A stretch of DNA of 64,000 nt from Campylobacteraceae bacterium (GCA_013215945.1 JABSOM010000015.1:1-64000); one strand, 5' to 3'. Positions 43,021 through 52,782 are shown, counted from the first letter of the stretch. Notes: generated by a model not told the origin, from the sequence alone. Numbers and translations: made by a program.

Positions 43021-45741
43021 GTGAGCAAAATCACTGATATTTTTTTCTCTTTTAAACTAGCGCTCTCCTTACTGGCAATCTTAGCTATTGGTGCAGGAGT
43101 TGCAACTTTTATTGAAAATGACTATGGAACTTCTACTGCAAGAGTATTAGTATTCAATCATCTTTGGTATGAAATGGTTTTCGTACTTATAAGTATTAAC
43201 TTATCCTGTATTATGTACAAAAGAAAAATGTGGAAAGTCCCTGCTAGGTTTTTAATACATTCTTCTTTTCTTGTCATTTTATTAGGTGCTGGAATTACAA
43301 GATACATGGGATACGAAGGTATTATTCATATAAGAGAAGGAGAAACGTCAAATCTTATGATCTCTCAAGAACCTTATTTACAAGTTAGAATAAAACTAAA
43401 AAACAAAGGTTTTTACAAAGAATTTCCAATGGAATTTGGAGCAATTGGCGACAAACACTTCTCTCACGATATTAGTTTTGATGAAAAAATTCTAAATGTT
43501 ACTCTTAATAACTTTTTTTATGTTAAAAAAGGAAAAGATGACATGAGTATTTTAACCGTTGATGCTACATTAAATGGTATTACAAAAACAGTTAAATTAC
43601 CAGGGAAAAGAGGAATTCAAGGAGTACCAAGAACAGTAAGTTTTGGTGACACCTTAATTACAATGGAATATGGTTCAAAAACATTAAAACTGCCATTTTC
43701 ACTTCGTTTAAATGACTTTCAACTTGAACGATACCCAGGAAGTATGAGTCCTGCTTCTTATGCATCTGAAGTTACTGTAATTAAAAAAGGTGAAAAACCT
43801 TATGATTACAGAATATTTATGAACAATACGTTAAAAGAAGGAAACTTTTTATTTTTCCAAAGCTCTTTTGATCCCGATGAGAAAGGTACTGTTTTGTCTG
43901 TTAATAATGATCCTGGAAAATGGCCAACATATTTTGGTTATATGATGTTAATTCTTGGTTTTACACTCAACCTATTTGATAAAAAATCACGTTTTAGTAA
44001 ACTTACTAAAATGGTAAAAGAAAAAAATATTGCTTATGCGCTAATTTTATCTTTACTGTCTTTTTCTGCATTGGATGTTAAAGCAGAAACACTTCCGTTT
44101 GTACAACAAGAAGTATTCATAAAATATGCAAAAGACTTAAATACAAATGCAAAAGATATATCACAAAACTTTGCAAAATTAACTGTACAAAGTAATGGTG
44201 GAAGAATGAAACCACTTGAAGCTCTAAATAAAGAAATAGTAAATAAACTCTCAGGAAGAGACAATTTATTTTCTTTAAATTACAATCAAATAGTATTGGG
44301 TATGTTAAGCAGACCAGAAATTTGGAGAGATGTAAAAATGATCTCCATAAAAACACCAAAACTTAAAAAAATACTTGGTCTTGATGTAAAAAGTAAATAT
44401 ATCGCATTTTCAGATGTATTTAAAGATGGAAAATATTTATTACAAGAAGAATCACAAACAGCTAGTATGACAAGTCCTAATGAACGTGGAACTTACGAGC
44501 GAGATATTATAGCAGTTGATGAACGCTTAAATGTAGCTTATATGGTTTTTAATGGAGATATGTTCAAAATCTTTCCACAAGAAAAATCATCAAAAGAAAA
44601 TAATAAATGGTATGCTCCTCTAGAAGCATTTACCTCTTTTAAAGGCATGAACCAAACAGCAGTGCAAACCCTTGTTAATGGGTTTATTACAAATACTGCT
44701 AATGCAAATTATACAGAAGCCGATAAATATTTGGCTTTAATATCACAATATCAGTATAAAGTTGGTTTTGATGTTGTATTAAGTAAAGCAGCAGTTGAGA
44801 GAGAAATATTTTTAGATAAATTAGACATTTTCTTTAAATTAACGATAGCATATATGGTATTTGGTGTGATTATTCTTATCACTGCATTTATTGTGATCTT
44901 TAATCCAAAAATCAATGCCAAAAAAATTACCTTATTCTTTACAATCATCACTATAGCACTATTTTCTATCCATACCTTTGGAATGGGATTAAGATGGGTA
45001 GTATCAGGACATGCTCCTTGGACAAATACGTATGAGTCTATGTTATATATTTCATGGTCTTCTATGTTTGCAGCAGTTGCTTTTTTCAGACGCTCTCTGC
45101 TTGCATTAAGTTCAGCCATTATAATGGCAGGAATATTTATGTTTACAGCCCATTTAACAGGTGTTAACCCTCAAATAACAAACTTAGTACCTGTACTTAA
45201 CTCTTATTGGTTGACTATTCATGTATCAATTTTAACTGCATCTTATGGTTTCTTTGGTTTGGGAGCTTTTGTTTCTTTTTCTTCATTGATCTTATTTATT
45301 TTTAGAAATGAAAAAAGAAAACACTTTGATGGAATTATTAAACACTTAGCAGCTATTACAGAGATTGCTTTAATTATTGGTTTAACACTAATTTCAATTG
45401 GAAACTTTTTAGGAGCTATTTGGGCAAATGAATCGTGGGGAAGATACTGGGGTTGGGATCCAAAAGAAACATGGGCTTATGTATCCATTATAGTATATGC
45501 CATTGTTATTCACTTAAGATTTATTAAGTCTTTTAATAATCCTTTTGTATTTTCAAGTGCTGCCCTACTCGCTTTTTCGTCTATTATAATGACTTATGTA
45601 GGCGTTAACTTCTATTTATCAGGATTACACTCTTATGCAACAGGTGACCCTATACCTATTCCTACATGGACGTACTATACTTTTGCTACCATTTTATTAA
45701 CTATAATTCTGGCATCAAGAAAACGAAATCTAAATAATTAA
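43021..45741 (+). CDS. ccsBA: Fused cytochrome c biogenesis protein CcsBA (ResB-CcsA)
   Basis: 906 aa from a GTG start behind AAAGGA. The N-terminal half is ResB/Ccs1-like (membrane segments near 12-28, 48-62, 78-92, a large periplasmic region, another near 305-320). The C-terminal half is CcsA with several membrane helices and the haem-binding WWD motif at about 806-820 (WGRYWGWDPKETWAY), with flanking His residues. System II cytochrome c synthesis: exports haem and ligates it to CxxCH. The fused form is typical of Campylobacterota and Bacteroidetes. Its clients would include the CxxCH sensor at 282. Confidence 0.96.
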   Translation: MSKITDIFFSFKLALSLLAILAIGAGVATFIENDYGTSTARVLVFNHLWYEMVFVLISINLSCIMYKRKMWKVPARFLIHSSFLVILLGAGITRYMGYEGIIHIREGETSNLMISQEPYLQVRIKLKNKGFYKEFPMEFGAIGDKHFSHDISFDEKILNVTLNNFFYVKKGKDDMSILTVDATLNGITKTVKLPGKRGIQGVPRTVSFGDTLITMEYGSKTLKLPFSLRLNDFQLERYPGSMSPASYASEVTVIKKGEKPYDYRIFMNNTLKEGNFLFFQSSFDPDEKGTVLSVNNDPGKWPTYFGYMMLILGFTLNLFDKKSRFSKLTKMVKEKNIAYALILSLLSFSALDVKAETLPFVQQEVFIKYAKDLNTNAKDISQNFAKLTVQSNGGRMKPLEALNKEIVNKLSGRDNLFSLNYNQIVLGMLSRPEIWRDVKMISIKTPKLKKILGLDVKSKYIAFSDVFKDGKYLLQEESQTASMTSPNERGTYERDIIAVDERLNVAYMVFNGDMFKIFPQEKSSKENNKWYAPLEAFTSFKGMNQTAVQTLVNGFITNTANANYTEADKYLALISQYQYKVGFDVVLSKAAVEREIFLDKLDIFFKLTIAYMVFGVIILITAFIVIFNPKINAKKITLFFTIITIALFSIHTFGMGLRWVVSGHAPWTNTYESMLYISWSSMFAAVAFFRRSLLALSSAIIMAGIFMFTAHLTGVNPQITNLVPVLNSYWLTIHVSILTASYGFFGLGAFVSFSSLILFIFRNEKRKHFDGIIKHLAAITEIALIIGLTLISIGNFLGAIWANESWGRYWGWDPKETWAYVSIIVYAIVIHLRFIKSFNNPFVFSSAALLAFSSIIMTYVGVNFYLSGLHSYATGDPIPIPTWTYYTFATILLTIILASRKRNLNN

Positions 45742-45747
45742 TTTAAA

Positions 45748-45780
45748 AAGACTTAATATTGTATATTAAGTCTTCTTCTT
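45748..45780 (+). terminator. Terminator of ccsBA
   Basis: AAGACTTAATAT and ATATTAAGTCTT form a perfect 12-base stem with TGT loop, followed by CTTCTT; six bases after the stop. Confidence 0.8.
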
Positions 45781-45806
45781 AAAAACAATTTTAATCACTT
45801 TTTTGA

Positions 45807-45812
45807 TATAAT
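45807..45812 (+). promoter_or_regulatory. -10 box of the M20-like/Mla operon
   Basis: TATAAT in GATATAATTGCG, 22 bases before the TTG start, with AAGGA between. Confidence 0.6.
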
Positions 45813-45833
45813 TGCGAAAAATAAGGACATTAT

Positions 45834-46970
45834 TTGAAAAATATTCTTGATATTTTTGAAGACTTAAAAGAAATAGAAAAATGTTCAAATAATCACACTT
45901 CTTTTTTGCAATATTTAAAAAACTGCTCAAAAGAATATCAATACAATTTTACAAAAGATGAAAACAACAATATTCTATGTAAAATAAAAAACTCTAAAGC
46001 TAAATTATGTTTACAAGTACACTATGATGCGCTAGACAGTAAAGATAATACGTATATTGGCTTAAATACAATTGTTTATTCCTGTATGTTCTTTCTAATG
46101 GCTAATCATAATGATTGTGAATTTTTATTTATAGAAAATAAAAATACTAAAGCAGCCCAAATAGATATAGAACTTAGCTCTACTTATATACTTAGTTTAA
46201 ACTCACAAAAAATAAGAAACACTATTTATGCAAAACATTATAAAAATAAAATTATTAAAAATAAAAACAATCTTGATTTATATGAAATAAGTCTTTTTAG
46301 CAAAGAAAATAAAAAAAGTGATCTTATAAGATTATTATCATCTACTATTAAAGAAGCCAAAGCTAAACTTTTAGATTTTAATACACAGGATTTGCCCTTT
46401 GGAGCAAAAGCAATTATCGCGTGCCATATAAGTCCTTTAAAAACACACAATAATATGTTAATAGAAAAAGTTGATGCAAAAAGCGAATATATGAATATTT
46501 ACAGTGATGAAATCATTGATTTTATGCTTAATTTTTCTAATAGTAAATTTAATTATGATAATTCTCAAGAGCACATTCACCTAAGTGCTGTTAGAACCGA
46601 TCATGAATGTATTGAAGTTCAAATTACTTTCTCATCGGTGCAAGTACTTCTTCAAAAAGTATTAAAAACTTGTGAAACCTATGGTTTTGAAACTAAAAAT
46701 GAAAAAATATATTTTACAGAAGAAAAGAATAATGTTTTCGAAAAAAATATTTTAGAAACTTATAATAAATATTTGTTTAATTCTTCTAATCAAAATCTTC
46801 CTAGTGGTCTTGAGACTAATTTATTAAAAGTAAAATATCCTCACATAAAAACAGCATCTTTAGCTTTTAATCTTTATCTTTTACATTTAAAAGACGCGAA
46901 TACAGATGATTTTAACTTAGGTAAAATCAATGAAACACTTAGAGATATCATAAGGTACTGTAATGATTAA
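45834..46970 (+). CDS. PepD-like M20 homologue without metal ligands
   Basis: 378 aa from TTG (ribosome site AAGGA). The sequence follows the aminoacyl-histidine dipeptidase (PepD, M20) plan: 'KLCLQVHYDALDS' in place of the first His-x-Asp motif, then 'IGLNTIVYSCMFFLMA' where PepD has GADNGIG, 'FLFIENKNTKAAQ' where it has VDEETG, 'LSLNSQ' for LDSE, and 'SGLETNLL' for the late signature. The metal-bridging Asp is Asn78 and the later His is missing, so two-metal catalysis should be lost. It overlaps the mlaE-like gene by eight bases, so it is expressed with the lipid transporter; whether it is a structural or binding subunit is unknown. Confidence 0.75.
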   Translation: MKNILDIFEDLKEIEKCSNNHTSFLQYLKNCSKEYQYNFTKDENNNILCKIKNSKAKLCLQVHYDALDSKDNTYIGLNTIVYSCMFFLMANHNDCEFLFIENKNTKAAQIDIELSSTYILSLNSQKIRNTIYAKHYKNKIIKNKNNLDLYEISLFSKENKKSDLIRLLSSTIKEAKAKLLDFNTQDLPFGAKAIIACHISPLKTHNNMLIEKVDAKSEYMNIYSDEIIDFMLNFSNSKFNYDNSQEHIHLSAVRTDHECIEVQITFSSVQVLLQKVLKTCETYGFETKNEKIYFTEEKNNVFEKNILETYNKYLFNSSNQNLPSGLETNLLKVKYPHIKTASLAFNLYLLHLKDANTDDFNLGKINETLRDIIRYCND

Positions 46971-48045
46971 TATTGATATCAATGGTATTTGGGAAAAATA
47001 CACCTTAAATGAAAAAATTTTTCTATTAGAAAAAAGCTTGAAGAATATCAGCAATAATACTGTCACTTTTTCATTCACTAATCTGGAAAAGATTGACTCC
47101 AGTGGTATTATTTTACTTATTCAATATATCACAAAACTTGAAAAAAATCATTGCGCGATAGAAATAATAAATATTTCTAAAAAACATAAAAAAATGTTGG
47201 ATTTTTATAGTTTAAACTATGAAAAACATTCTTATTCAAAAGAAAAAAAGAAAAATATCTTTCATAATATTACGCTTAGTATTTTAGAATTTTACAATAA
47301 CTTTCTGGGATTTTTATATTTTGTAGGAAGATTGAATTTTTATCTTTTTTATTCTTTATTGCATCCCTCAAAAATACGCTTTAAAGCTGTAATTTACCAC
47401 ATTGAAGTAGCTGGTTTTAGAATTATTCCTATAATTGCGATTACTATGCTTTTAATATCTTTTGTTACTGCTTATCAAGGTGCGATTCAACTAGAAACTT
47501 TTGGTTTAAGTCTTCAAATAGTTGAAATGACAACTATGTCTATGTTTAGAGAATTTGCACCTTTTATAGCTGCTATTATTGTAGCTGGCCGTTCTGCTTC
47601 TTCTTATACTGCCCAAATTGGAGCAATGAAAATAACAGATGAAATTGACGCCATGAGAACCATGGGTTTTGCACCTGATATTTACCTTATTTTACCCAGA
47701 GTATTTGCACTTGTTATCATTATGCCATTAATCGTATTTTTTGCAGATATGGTCTGTTTATTAGGAGAATTTTTATTGGCAAAGTTTTATTTATCCATGA
47801 GTTTTTCTGAGTTTATTACAAGAATATATAATTATGTAGAAGTCAGACATTTTTTATTAGGCATGGTAAAAGCTCCTTTATTTGGCCTAATTATTGGTAT
47901 TATTGGTTGTTATCGTGGGTTGCAAGTAAGAGGAAGTACAGCTTCCATTGGAATGCTTACTACTAAATCTGTTGTAGATTCTATTCTTTGGTTAATAGTT
48001 GTTAATTCAATTATCTCTTACCTTTCTATTACAATTGGATTTTAG
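46963..48045 (+). CDS. mlaE: MlaE-family ABC transporter permease with N-terminal STAS-like domain
   Basis: 360 aa. Residues about 1-95 resemble a STAS/MlaB domain ('FSFTNLEKIDSSGIILLIQYI'), fused to an MlaE permease of five or six membrane helices with 'SFVTAYQGAIQLETFG', 'AGRSASSYTAQIGAMKITDEIDAMRTMG' and 'RGSTASIGMLTTKSVV'. In E. coli MlaB and MlaE are separate; here they are one chain. Together with the next genes it should move phospholipids between inner and outer membranes. Confidence 0.92.
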   Translation: MINIDINGIWEKYTLNEKIFLLEKSLKNISNNTVTFSFTNLEKIDSSGIILLIQYITKLEKNHCAIEIINISKKHKKMLDFYSLNYEKHSYSKEKKKNIFHNITLSILEFYNNFLGFLYFVGRLNFYLFYSLLHPSKIRFKAVIYHIEVAGFRIIPIIAITMLLISFVTAYQGAIQLETFGLSLQIVEMTTMSMFREFAPFIAAIIVAGRSASSYTAQIGAMKITDEIDAMRTMGFAPDIYLILPRVFALVIIMPLIVFFADMVCLLGEFLLAKFYLSMSFSEFITRIYNYVEVRHFLLGMVKAPLFGLIIGIIGCYRGLQVRGSTASIGMLTTKSVVDSILWLIVVNSIISYLSITIGF

Positions 48046-48786
48046 ATGATTCAAGTAAAAAATATAAGTACTGTATTTAATAAAAATATAATACACGATA
48101 ATATAAGTTTTGACATTAATGATAAAGAAATATTTGGAATTTTAGGTGGAAGTGGGAGCGGAAAGTCAACCTTGTTAAGGCAAATGATTCTTCTTGAGCC
48201 AATACAAGGTGGACATATTAATATATTTGAAAAAGATATTAAAAAACTTAATTTTAAGCAGAGAGAAGATATTTGTAAAAAATGGTCAGTGCTTTTTCAA
48301 TTTGGTGCTTTATTTTCTTCAATGAATGTAATTGATAATATCTCTGTATTATTAAAAGAACATACCTCTTTGCCTCAAGACTTAATATATGACATTGCTT
48401 ACACAAAAATAAAAATGGTAGGTCTTGATACTAAAACAGCCTCTTTAATGCCTTCACAATTAAGCGGAGGAATGAAAAAAAGAGTAGCTCTTGCACGTGC
48501 TTTGGTATTGGATCCTAAAATACTTTTTTTAGATGAACCAACCTCTGGATTAGACCCTTCAAGCGCAAGAGCTTTTGATGAACTGATATTAAATCTAAGA
48601 GACTTACTTGATTTGAGTGTAATCATAATTACGCATGATTTAGATACAATTAAAAGTACCTTGGATCGTTTTATTATTTTGGATGAAAACAAAATCTTAT
48701 TTAATGGTTCTTATGAAAAAGCATTAAAAGAAAATAATTTAAAGATAAATAAATTTTTAAAGAATAAGGATATATTTGGAAAATAA
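48046..48786 (+). CDS. mlaF: MlaF-type ABC transporter ATPase
   Basis: 246 aa. Walker A GGSGSGKSTLLR, signature LSGGMKKRVALARAL and Walker B ILFLDEPTSGLDP, with the MlaF-typical 'FQFGALFSSMNVIDNI'. The ATG follows the permease stop directly. It energises the MlaE/MCE lipid transporter. Confidence 0.94.
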   Translation: MIQVKNISTVFNKNIIHDNISFDINDKEIFGILGGSGSGKSTLLRQMILLEPIQGGHINIFEKDIKKLNFKQREDICKKWSVLFQFGALFSSMNVIDNISVLLKEHTSLPQDLIYDIAYTKIKMVGLDTKTASLMPSQLSGGMKKRVALARALVLDPKILFLDEPTSGLDPSSARAFDELILNLRDLLDLSVIIITHDLDTIKSTLDRFIILDENKILFNGSYEKALKENNLKINKFLKNKDIFGK

Positions 48787-49675
48787 AGTTTCATACACAA
48801 TAGTTGGTATATTTGTACTCTCATTTTTTATTGGGATTATTTTATTTATATTATGGTTAGCACGCTATGATATTGACAAAAGCAACTTAAAATATTATAA
48901 AATATATGTAAAAGATTCCATTAGCGGTTTGCAAAAAAACTCTATTGTTTCATATAAAGGTTTGGATATTGGGCAAGTAGAATCCATTAAAATTGACAAA
49001 ACAAATATTGAACAAATTGAAGTCTTATTATTTGTAAGTGATTATACTATTATAAAAAAGAATTCTTATGCTGTCATTGAAAGCAAGGGAATTACAGGAA
49101 ATAAATACATAGAAATAATGGGAGGAACTCATGATTCAGATGTACTAGAGCTTAATAGTAATGGATTTGGTATTATTCCATTAAAAAAATCTTTTATCAA
49201 TAAAATCACCTCTGATGCAGGAGATATCGTTAGTAAATTTGATGGAATTTTAGAAAAATTAAATGTATTAATCAGTAAAAAAACTCTTTTAAATGTTGAA
49301 GAAATCGTTGAAAATATTAATATATCAACAAAACACTTATATAAAGAACAAATAAATTTTGATCTACTTCTTGAAAAAATTGATAGTATTTTATCAAAAG
49401 AAAATATATCAAATATTTCTATTGGTTTAAACAATATGAAAGAAGCAACGCAAGAAATAAACTCTTTAATGAAAGAAGATATCAAATCTTTGATTAATCA
49501 AATTAAAACTACCTTGAAAAATGCCAACAATAATTCAAATAATATTAATGCTACTTTAGATAAGTTTGAGAATTTAATGTTAAATGTTGATGAGAAAATT
49601 GATACTATTTCAAACGATATGGGAAAAGTTTTTCAAGTAAGAGATATTAAATATGGTCCAGGAGAAATAAAATGA
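48776..49675 (+). CDS. mlaD: MCE-domain protein (MlaD-like)
   Basis: 299 aa starting at TTG within the end of mlaF (ribosome site AAGGATATA). An N-terminal membrane anchor (about 5-28) is followed by one MCE domain (about 36-120, 'KDSISGLQKNSIVSYKGLDIGQVESI' and 'GITGNKYIEI') and a long helical tail (about 150-290) rich in Ile, Asn and Lys. MCE proteins form periplasmic hexamers through which lipids pass; the longer tail resembles PqiB/LetB-type helical barrels more than short MlaD. Confidence 0.9.
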   Translation: MENKVSYTIVGIFVLSFFIGIILFILWLARYDIDKSNLKYYKIYVKDSISGLQKNSIVSYKGLDIGQVESIKIDKTNIEQIEVLLFVSDYTIIKKNSYAVIESKGITGNKYIEIMGGTHDSDVLELNSNGFGIIPLKKSFINKITSDAGDIVSKFDGILEKLNVLISKKTLLNVEEIVENINISTKHLYKEQINFDLLLEKIDSILSKENISNISIGLNNMKEATQEINSLMKEDIKSLINQIKTTLKNANNNSNNINATLDKFENLMLNVDEKIDTISNDMGKVFQVRDIKYGPGEIK

Positions 49676-50262
49676 TTCGTATACTACTTTTAACAAGTTT
49701 ATCATTATTGTTTAGTTCATGTCTTAGTATTACCCAGGAAGTGTCTTCTTATGACACTTATTCTTTGATGTTAAATAATAAAACATTGTTTAAAAACAAA
49801 ATAAAAGAAAGTATAGAAATAATTGAGCCCAAATCCTTAGGTAGTTTAAACAGTCTCAATATTGTTTATAAAAATGAAAATCTTTCTCAAGAAAATTATG
49901 CTTTGAGCAAATGGAGTGATAAACCATCAAAAATGTTGCAAAGCATGATTATTGAAAACTTAAGTAATGAGTATTATTTGGTTAAATCTTCTTATATAAA
50001 AGCACAAACCACGTACAGATTACAAGGTTTAATATTAGATTTTAAACAGTTTTATATAAATAATAAAAGTTATGTATCAATAAAAATCAATAATTATTTA
50101 GAAAATAAAGCAAACAAAAAAACAGTATTTAAACAGTTCTCTTATGAAAAAGAAACCCAAGGAGAGAATGCGAATAGTACAGTAGTGGATTTAAATCTAT
50201 TAAGTAATCTATATGTAAAAGACCTAAACCTATGGATAAAAGAAGAGTTAAATAATAATTAA
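49672..50262 (+). CDS. ABC-type transport auxiliary lipoprotein (PqiC/LptE-like)
   Basis: 196 aa. Signal peptide ending LLFSSC gives a lipid-modified Cys17. The body resembles the ABC_trans_aux (DUF330-type) lipoproteins that accompany MCE transporters, with 'YALSKWSDKPSKMLQSMIIENL' and 'YRLQGLILDFKQFY'. It overlaps the MCE gene by four bases. Likely role: outer-membrane anchor of the lipid bridge. It is the last gene of the operon and convergent with the EAL gene. Confidence 0.87.
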   Translation: MIRILLLTSLSLLFSSCLSITQEVSSYDTYSLMLNNKTLFKNKIKESIEIIEPKSLGSLNSLNIVYKNENLSQENYALSKWSDKPSKMLQSMIIENLSNEYYLVKSSYIKAQTTYRLQGLILDFKQFYINNKSYVSIKINNYLENKANKKTVFKQFSYEKETQGENANSTVVDLNLLSNLYVKDLNLWIKEELNNN

Positions 50263-52190
50263 CTCAGTTTTAAATCTTCTGGTTTTCCAAAATAAAAACC
50301 TTGAGAATAATCAATTCCAATCTCTTTTAAGATATTAAAGATTTTTTCATTCTCAACATATTCAGCTATGGTTTTAATATTTTGTTTTTTTGCAAAAATT
50401 GCAATAGTTTCTACAAGGTTTCTAGAAGAATCACTGTATTCTATATTTTTAATTAAAGAGCCATCAATTTTTATTATATCAGGTTCGTAAAGTAAAACTC
50501 TCTCAAAAGATGAATAACCACTTCCAAAATCGTCTAAGGCTATTTTCACTCCTTCTTTTTTCACCCTTCTAATAAACTTTTTAATAACAGTAAAGTCTTT
50601 TGCTTCTTCATCTTCTAATAGCTCAAAAACAATTTTATGGGAATGTTCTTTGTATTTCTCTAACAAAGAGTATACAAGCTCTCTCGTAAGCTCTTTTTCA
50701 ATATCAAGGGCAGATAAATTAATTGAAATACTTGTATTTATTTTTTCCAGAATTTTGAATGAATTTTCCAATACTCTTCTAGTAATTTGAGAGTAAAACT
50801 CACTCTTTTTTGTTACATTCAAAAACTCACCAGGAGAAAGTACTCTGTTGTTTTCATCAATAAGCCTTACTAAAGATTCATATTTTTCAATTTTTTCAGT
50901 TTTATTATTTATAATGGGTTGAAAATAAGGAATAATATTATAATTATCCAGTGCAATTTTAACCATTTGTATTATTTCTGTATTTTTTGCTAGTTTTAAT
51001 CCTCTTATAGAAGCATCGCTTGAGTTAAAAGCACTTTTATTTCCAACTATAGCTTCTTCTAAACCTTGAGTAACGTCTTCAAATAACATATATTTTCCAA
51101 AAGAATAAGAAAGAACAATATTTAAATCATATTCCGTTTCATCAATAAAAAGCACTCTTGAATTAATAATATCAACAAAATTATCAAAATACACTTTAAG
51201 GTTTTTCTGTGTTTCCATATAATCATTAAAAGCACAAATAACTGCAAACCTTCCTTTTCCAAGAGCATATACCTTAGAAAACATTTCTTTATGCTCAGAA
51301 TTTAATAAAAGATTTTCTTTGAAATTTTTTTCTATTCTTTCTATTAATTCAGAAGAATAAAACTTTTCCAAAATTTTATACTCTTCTATAGAAATAAGAG
51401 CCAGAACAGATAAATTATTGCTCTCAATTTTACTTTTTAGTTCATCCTCGTCACTTACAAAATCATCTATGCAATGAGAAAAACATATATACTCAGTAAG
51501 CGTATTATTTATATCATGTACAGGAACAATATAAACTTTATTGCAAAAACTATCCTTTTGTTTTGTACTAAGACGTAAAATACCCTTCCAGTTCTTATTA
51601 TTAATATTATTCCAAATCATATTAAATTCATCATTTGATATAAGTTTATGCTTTAAATTAATTAAGTTCGTATCAATTAATTCTTTTCTTGAGTATTGAC
51701 TTAAGGAGCAAAAATTATCATCTGCATAAGTAATAATACCTTTTTGATTTATTTTAAACAAAGAAATGTTTTTATTTGAACTGTCGTAATATTCACCTAA
51801 AACTTTACTATTGATCTTTAAATAACTATTTATAATGGGAGAAATTTTATCAAAAAACTCTTTTTTACTGGAAGAATCAAGCAAATAAGCATCTAGCTTT
51901 AATTCTATACTTTTTAAAAGCTCACTTGTATCTAAATCATAATTCAGAACAAATAATAATTGTTTTTGTATATGTTTCTGTTCTTTTTCTAAAAAAGAAA
52001 AGAGAGAGGAACCTTTTTTATTTTCACAAATAATAAGATCAATACGATTGTTTTTCATAAGAGAAAGTGCATCTTCATAAGAATTACACTTAAGTATATT
52101 CTTAAAATTTCTAGAGATTGTATTAAACATACGAGAGTTTTTAAAATCTCCTAAAAGTAATATTAATAAACAATCTGTATTTTTAAGCAT
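50259..52190 (-). CDS. Receiver-like/PAS/degenerate GGDEF/EAL protein, probable c-di-GMP phosphodiesterase
   Basis: 643 aa, soluble. About 5-125 is a receiver-like domain without the phosphoacceptor Asp (IICENKKG). PAS at about 142-240 is of the Aer-like type ('INNKNWKGILRLS'). The GGDEF domain (about 255-395) reads GKGRF at its signature and is inactive. EAL at about 402-640 keeps the metal and catalytic residues: Glu438 (ESL for EAL), Asn491, Glu523, Asp553/Asp554 (LDDFGSGYSS), Lys574 (KIDGS) and Glu610 (AEYVEN). Hydrolysis of c-di-GMP to pGpG is expected. A TATAAT box at 52231-52226 (minus) precedes it. A degraded paralogue lies at 53452. Confidence 0.88.
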   Translation of the reverse strand: MLKNTDCLLILLLGDFKNSRMFNTISRNFKNILKCNSYEDALSLMKNNRIDLIICENKKGSSLFSFLEKEQKHIQKQLLFVLNYDLDTSELLKSIELKLDAYLLDSSSKKEFFDKISPIINSYLKINSKVLGEYYDSSNKNISLFKINQKGIITYADDNFCSLSQYSRKELIDTNLINLKHKLISNDEFNMIWNNINNKNWKGILRLSTKQKDSFCNKVYIVPVHDINNTLTEYICFSHCIDDFVSDEDELKSKIESNNLSVLALISIEEYKILEKFYSSELIERIEKNFKENLLLNSEHKEMFSKVYALGKGRFAVICAFNDYMETQKNLKVYFDNFVDIINSRVLFIDETEYDLNIVLSYSFGKYMLFEDVTQGLEEAIVGNKSAFNSSDASIRGLKLAKNTEIIQMVKIALDNYNIIPYFQPIINNKTEKIEKYESLVRLIDENNRVLSPGEFLNVTKKSEFYSQITRRVLENSFKILEKINTSISINLSALDIEKELTRELVYSLLEKYKEHSHKIVFELLEDEEAKDFTVIKKFIRRVKKEGVKIALDDFGSGYSSFERVLLYEPDIIKIDGSLIKNIEYSDSSRNLVETIAIFAKKQNIKTIAEYVENEKIFNILKEIGIDYSQGFYFGKPEDLKLS

Positions 52191-52253
52191 AGTAATACAA
52201 TCCCTAGAATATATTTATTTTTGTTATTATATCAAAATTATTATAAAACAACC

Positions 52254-52290
52254 TTGACAGTAATATAAAATAAACTTATATTACTGTCAA
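52254..52290. promoter_or_regulatory. Perfect 15-base inverted repeat containing consensus promoter elements on both strands
   Basis: TTGACAGTAATATAA (52254-52268) and TTATATTACTGTCAA (52276-52290) are exact reverse complements with a seven-base spacer. By symmetry each strand reads TTGACA, 17 bases, TATATT, which is a near-consensus sigma-70 promoter. It lies between the small membrane protein gene (ending at 52362) and the EAL gene (starting at 52190). It may be a bidirectional promoter, an operator, or a terminator for the small gene; the minus-strand exit reads GGTTGTTTTA, a weak T-tract. Confidence 0.6.
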
Positions 52291-52361
52291 TATACTTTAA
52301 GTAGGTAGATGTAACTATTTATTATTTAATAATAACAGATATAGTAAAAAAATTTGCATAG

Positions 52362-52703
52362 TTATTTATTTTCAGCTCTTGATATTTCTTCTTTATACTT
52401 ATATACCATATAATCAAACATTTTTGCATCAACATTTTTTTGTATAAATAAATACATTTCAAAAATTTTATAACTTATCCTAAAACAAGCAGTAAAAGGA
52501 ACCAGATATGCCAACAGTGTTGTATATGTACGATAAGGATAATAAAAATCCAACTTATTTTTTAGTTCTTTTAATTCTTCACTTTCTTCTTGCAACTTTG
52601 ATTTGTCTGCTGTTGAAATGACTTTAAATGCCAATAATAAGTTCGCTACAAACATTAGTGCATTTAAATTCCAACCTAAGATAAATATTTCTTCGTATGA
52701 CAT
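52362..52703 (-). CDS. Hypothetical small membrane protein, 113 aa
   Basis: Two hydrophobic segments (about 7-28 and 58-78) separated by a charged helix (ADKSKLQEESEELKELKNKL), with a charged C-terminus. ATG with GGAG site and a minus-strand TATAAT box at 52734-52729. I do not recognise a family. It shares a divergent promoter region with the DUF2461 gene. Confidence 0.7.
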   Translation of the reverse strand: MSYEEIFILGWNLNALMFVANLLLAFKVISTADKSKLQEESEELKELKNKLDFYYPYRTYTTLLAYLVPFTACFRISYKIFEMYLFIQKNVDAKMFDYMVYKYKEEISRAENK

Positions 52704-52728
52704 TGTATCTCCATGTTTTAATTATCAA

Positions 52729-52757
52729 ATTATATCAAATACTTCTTTGGATATAAT
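52729..52757. promoter_or_regulatory. Divergent -10 boxes between the 113-aa and DUF2461 genes
   Basis: GATATAATTT occurs on both strands: minus -10 at 52734-52729, plus -10 at 52752-52757. Each is followed at normal distance by a ribosome site (GGAG, AAGGA) and ATG. Confidence 0.6.
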
Positions 52758-52782
52758 TTATTCTTCAAAATAAGGAAAAAAA

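Noticed and set aside
49129-49485. 118-codon minus-strand frame
   Set aside because: It is the mirror of the MCE gene's helical tail; no start signal and no recognisable protein.
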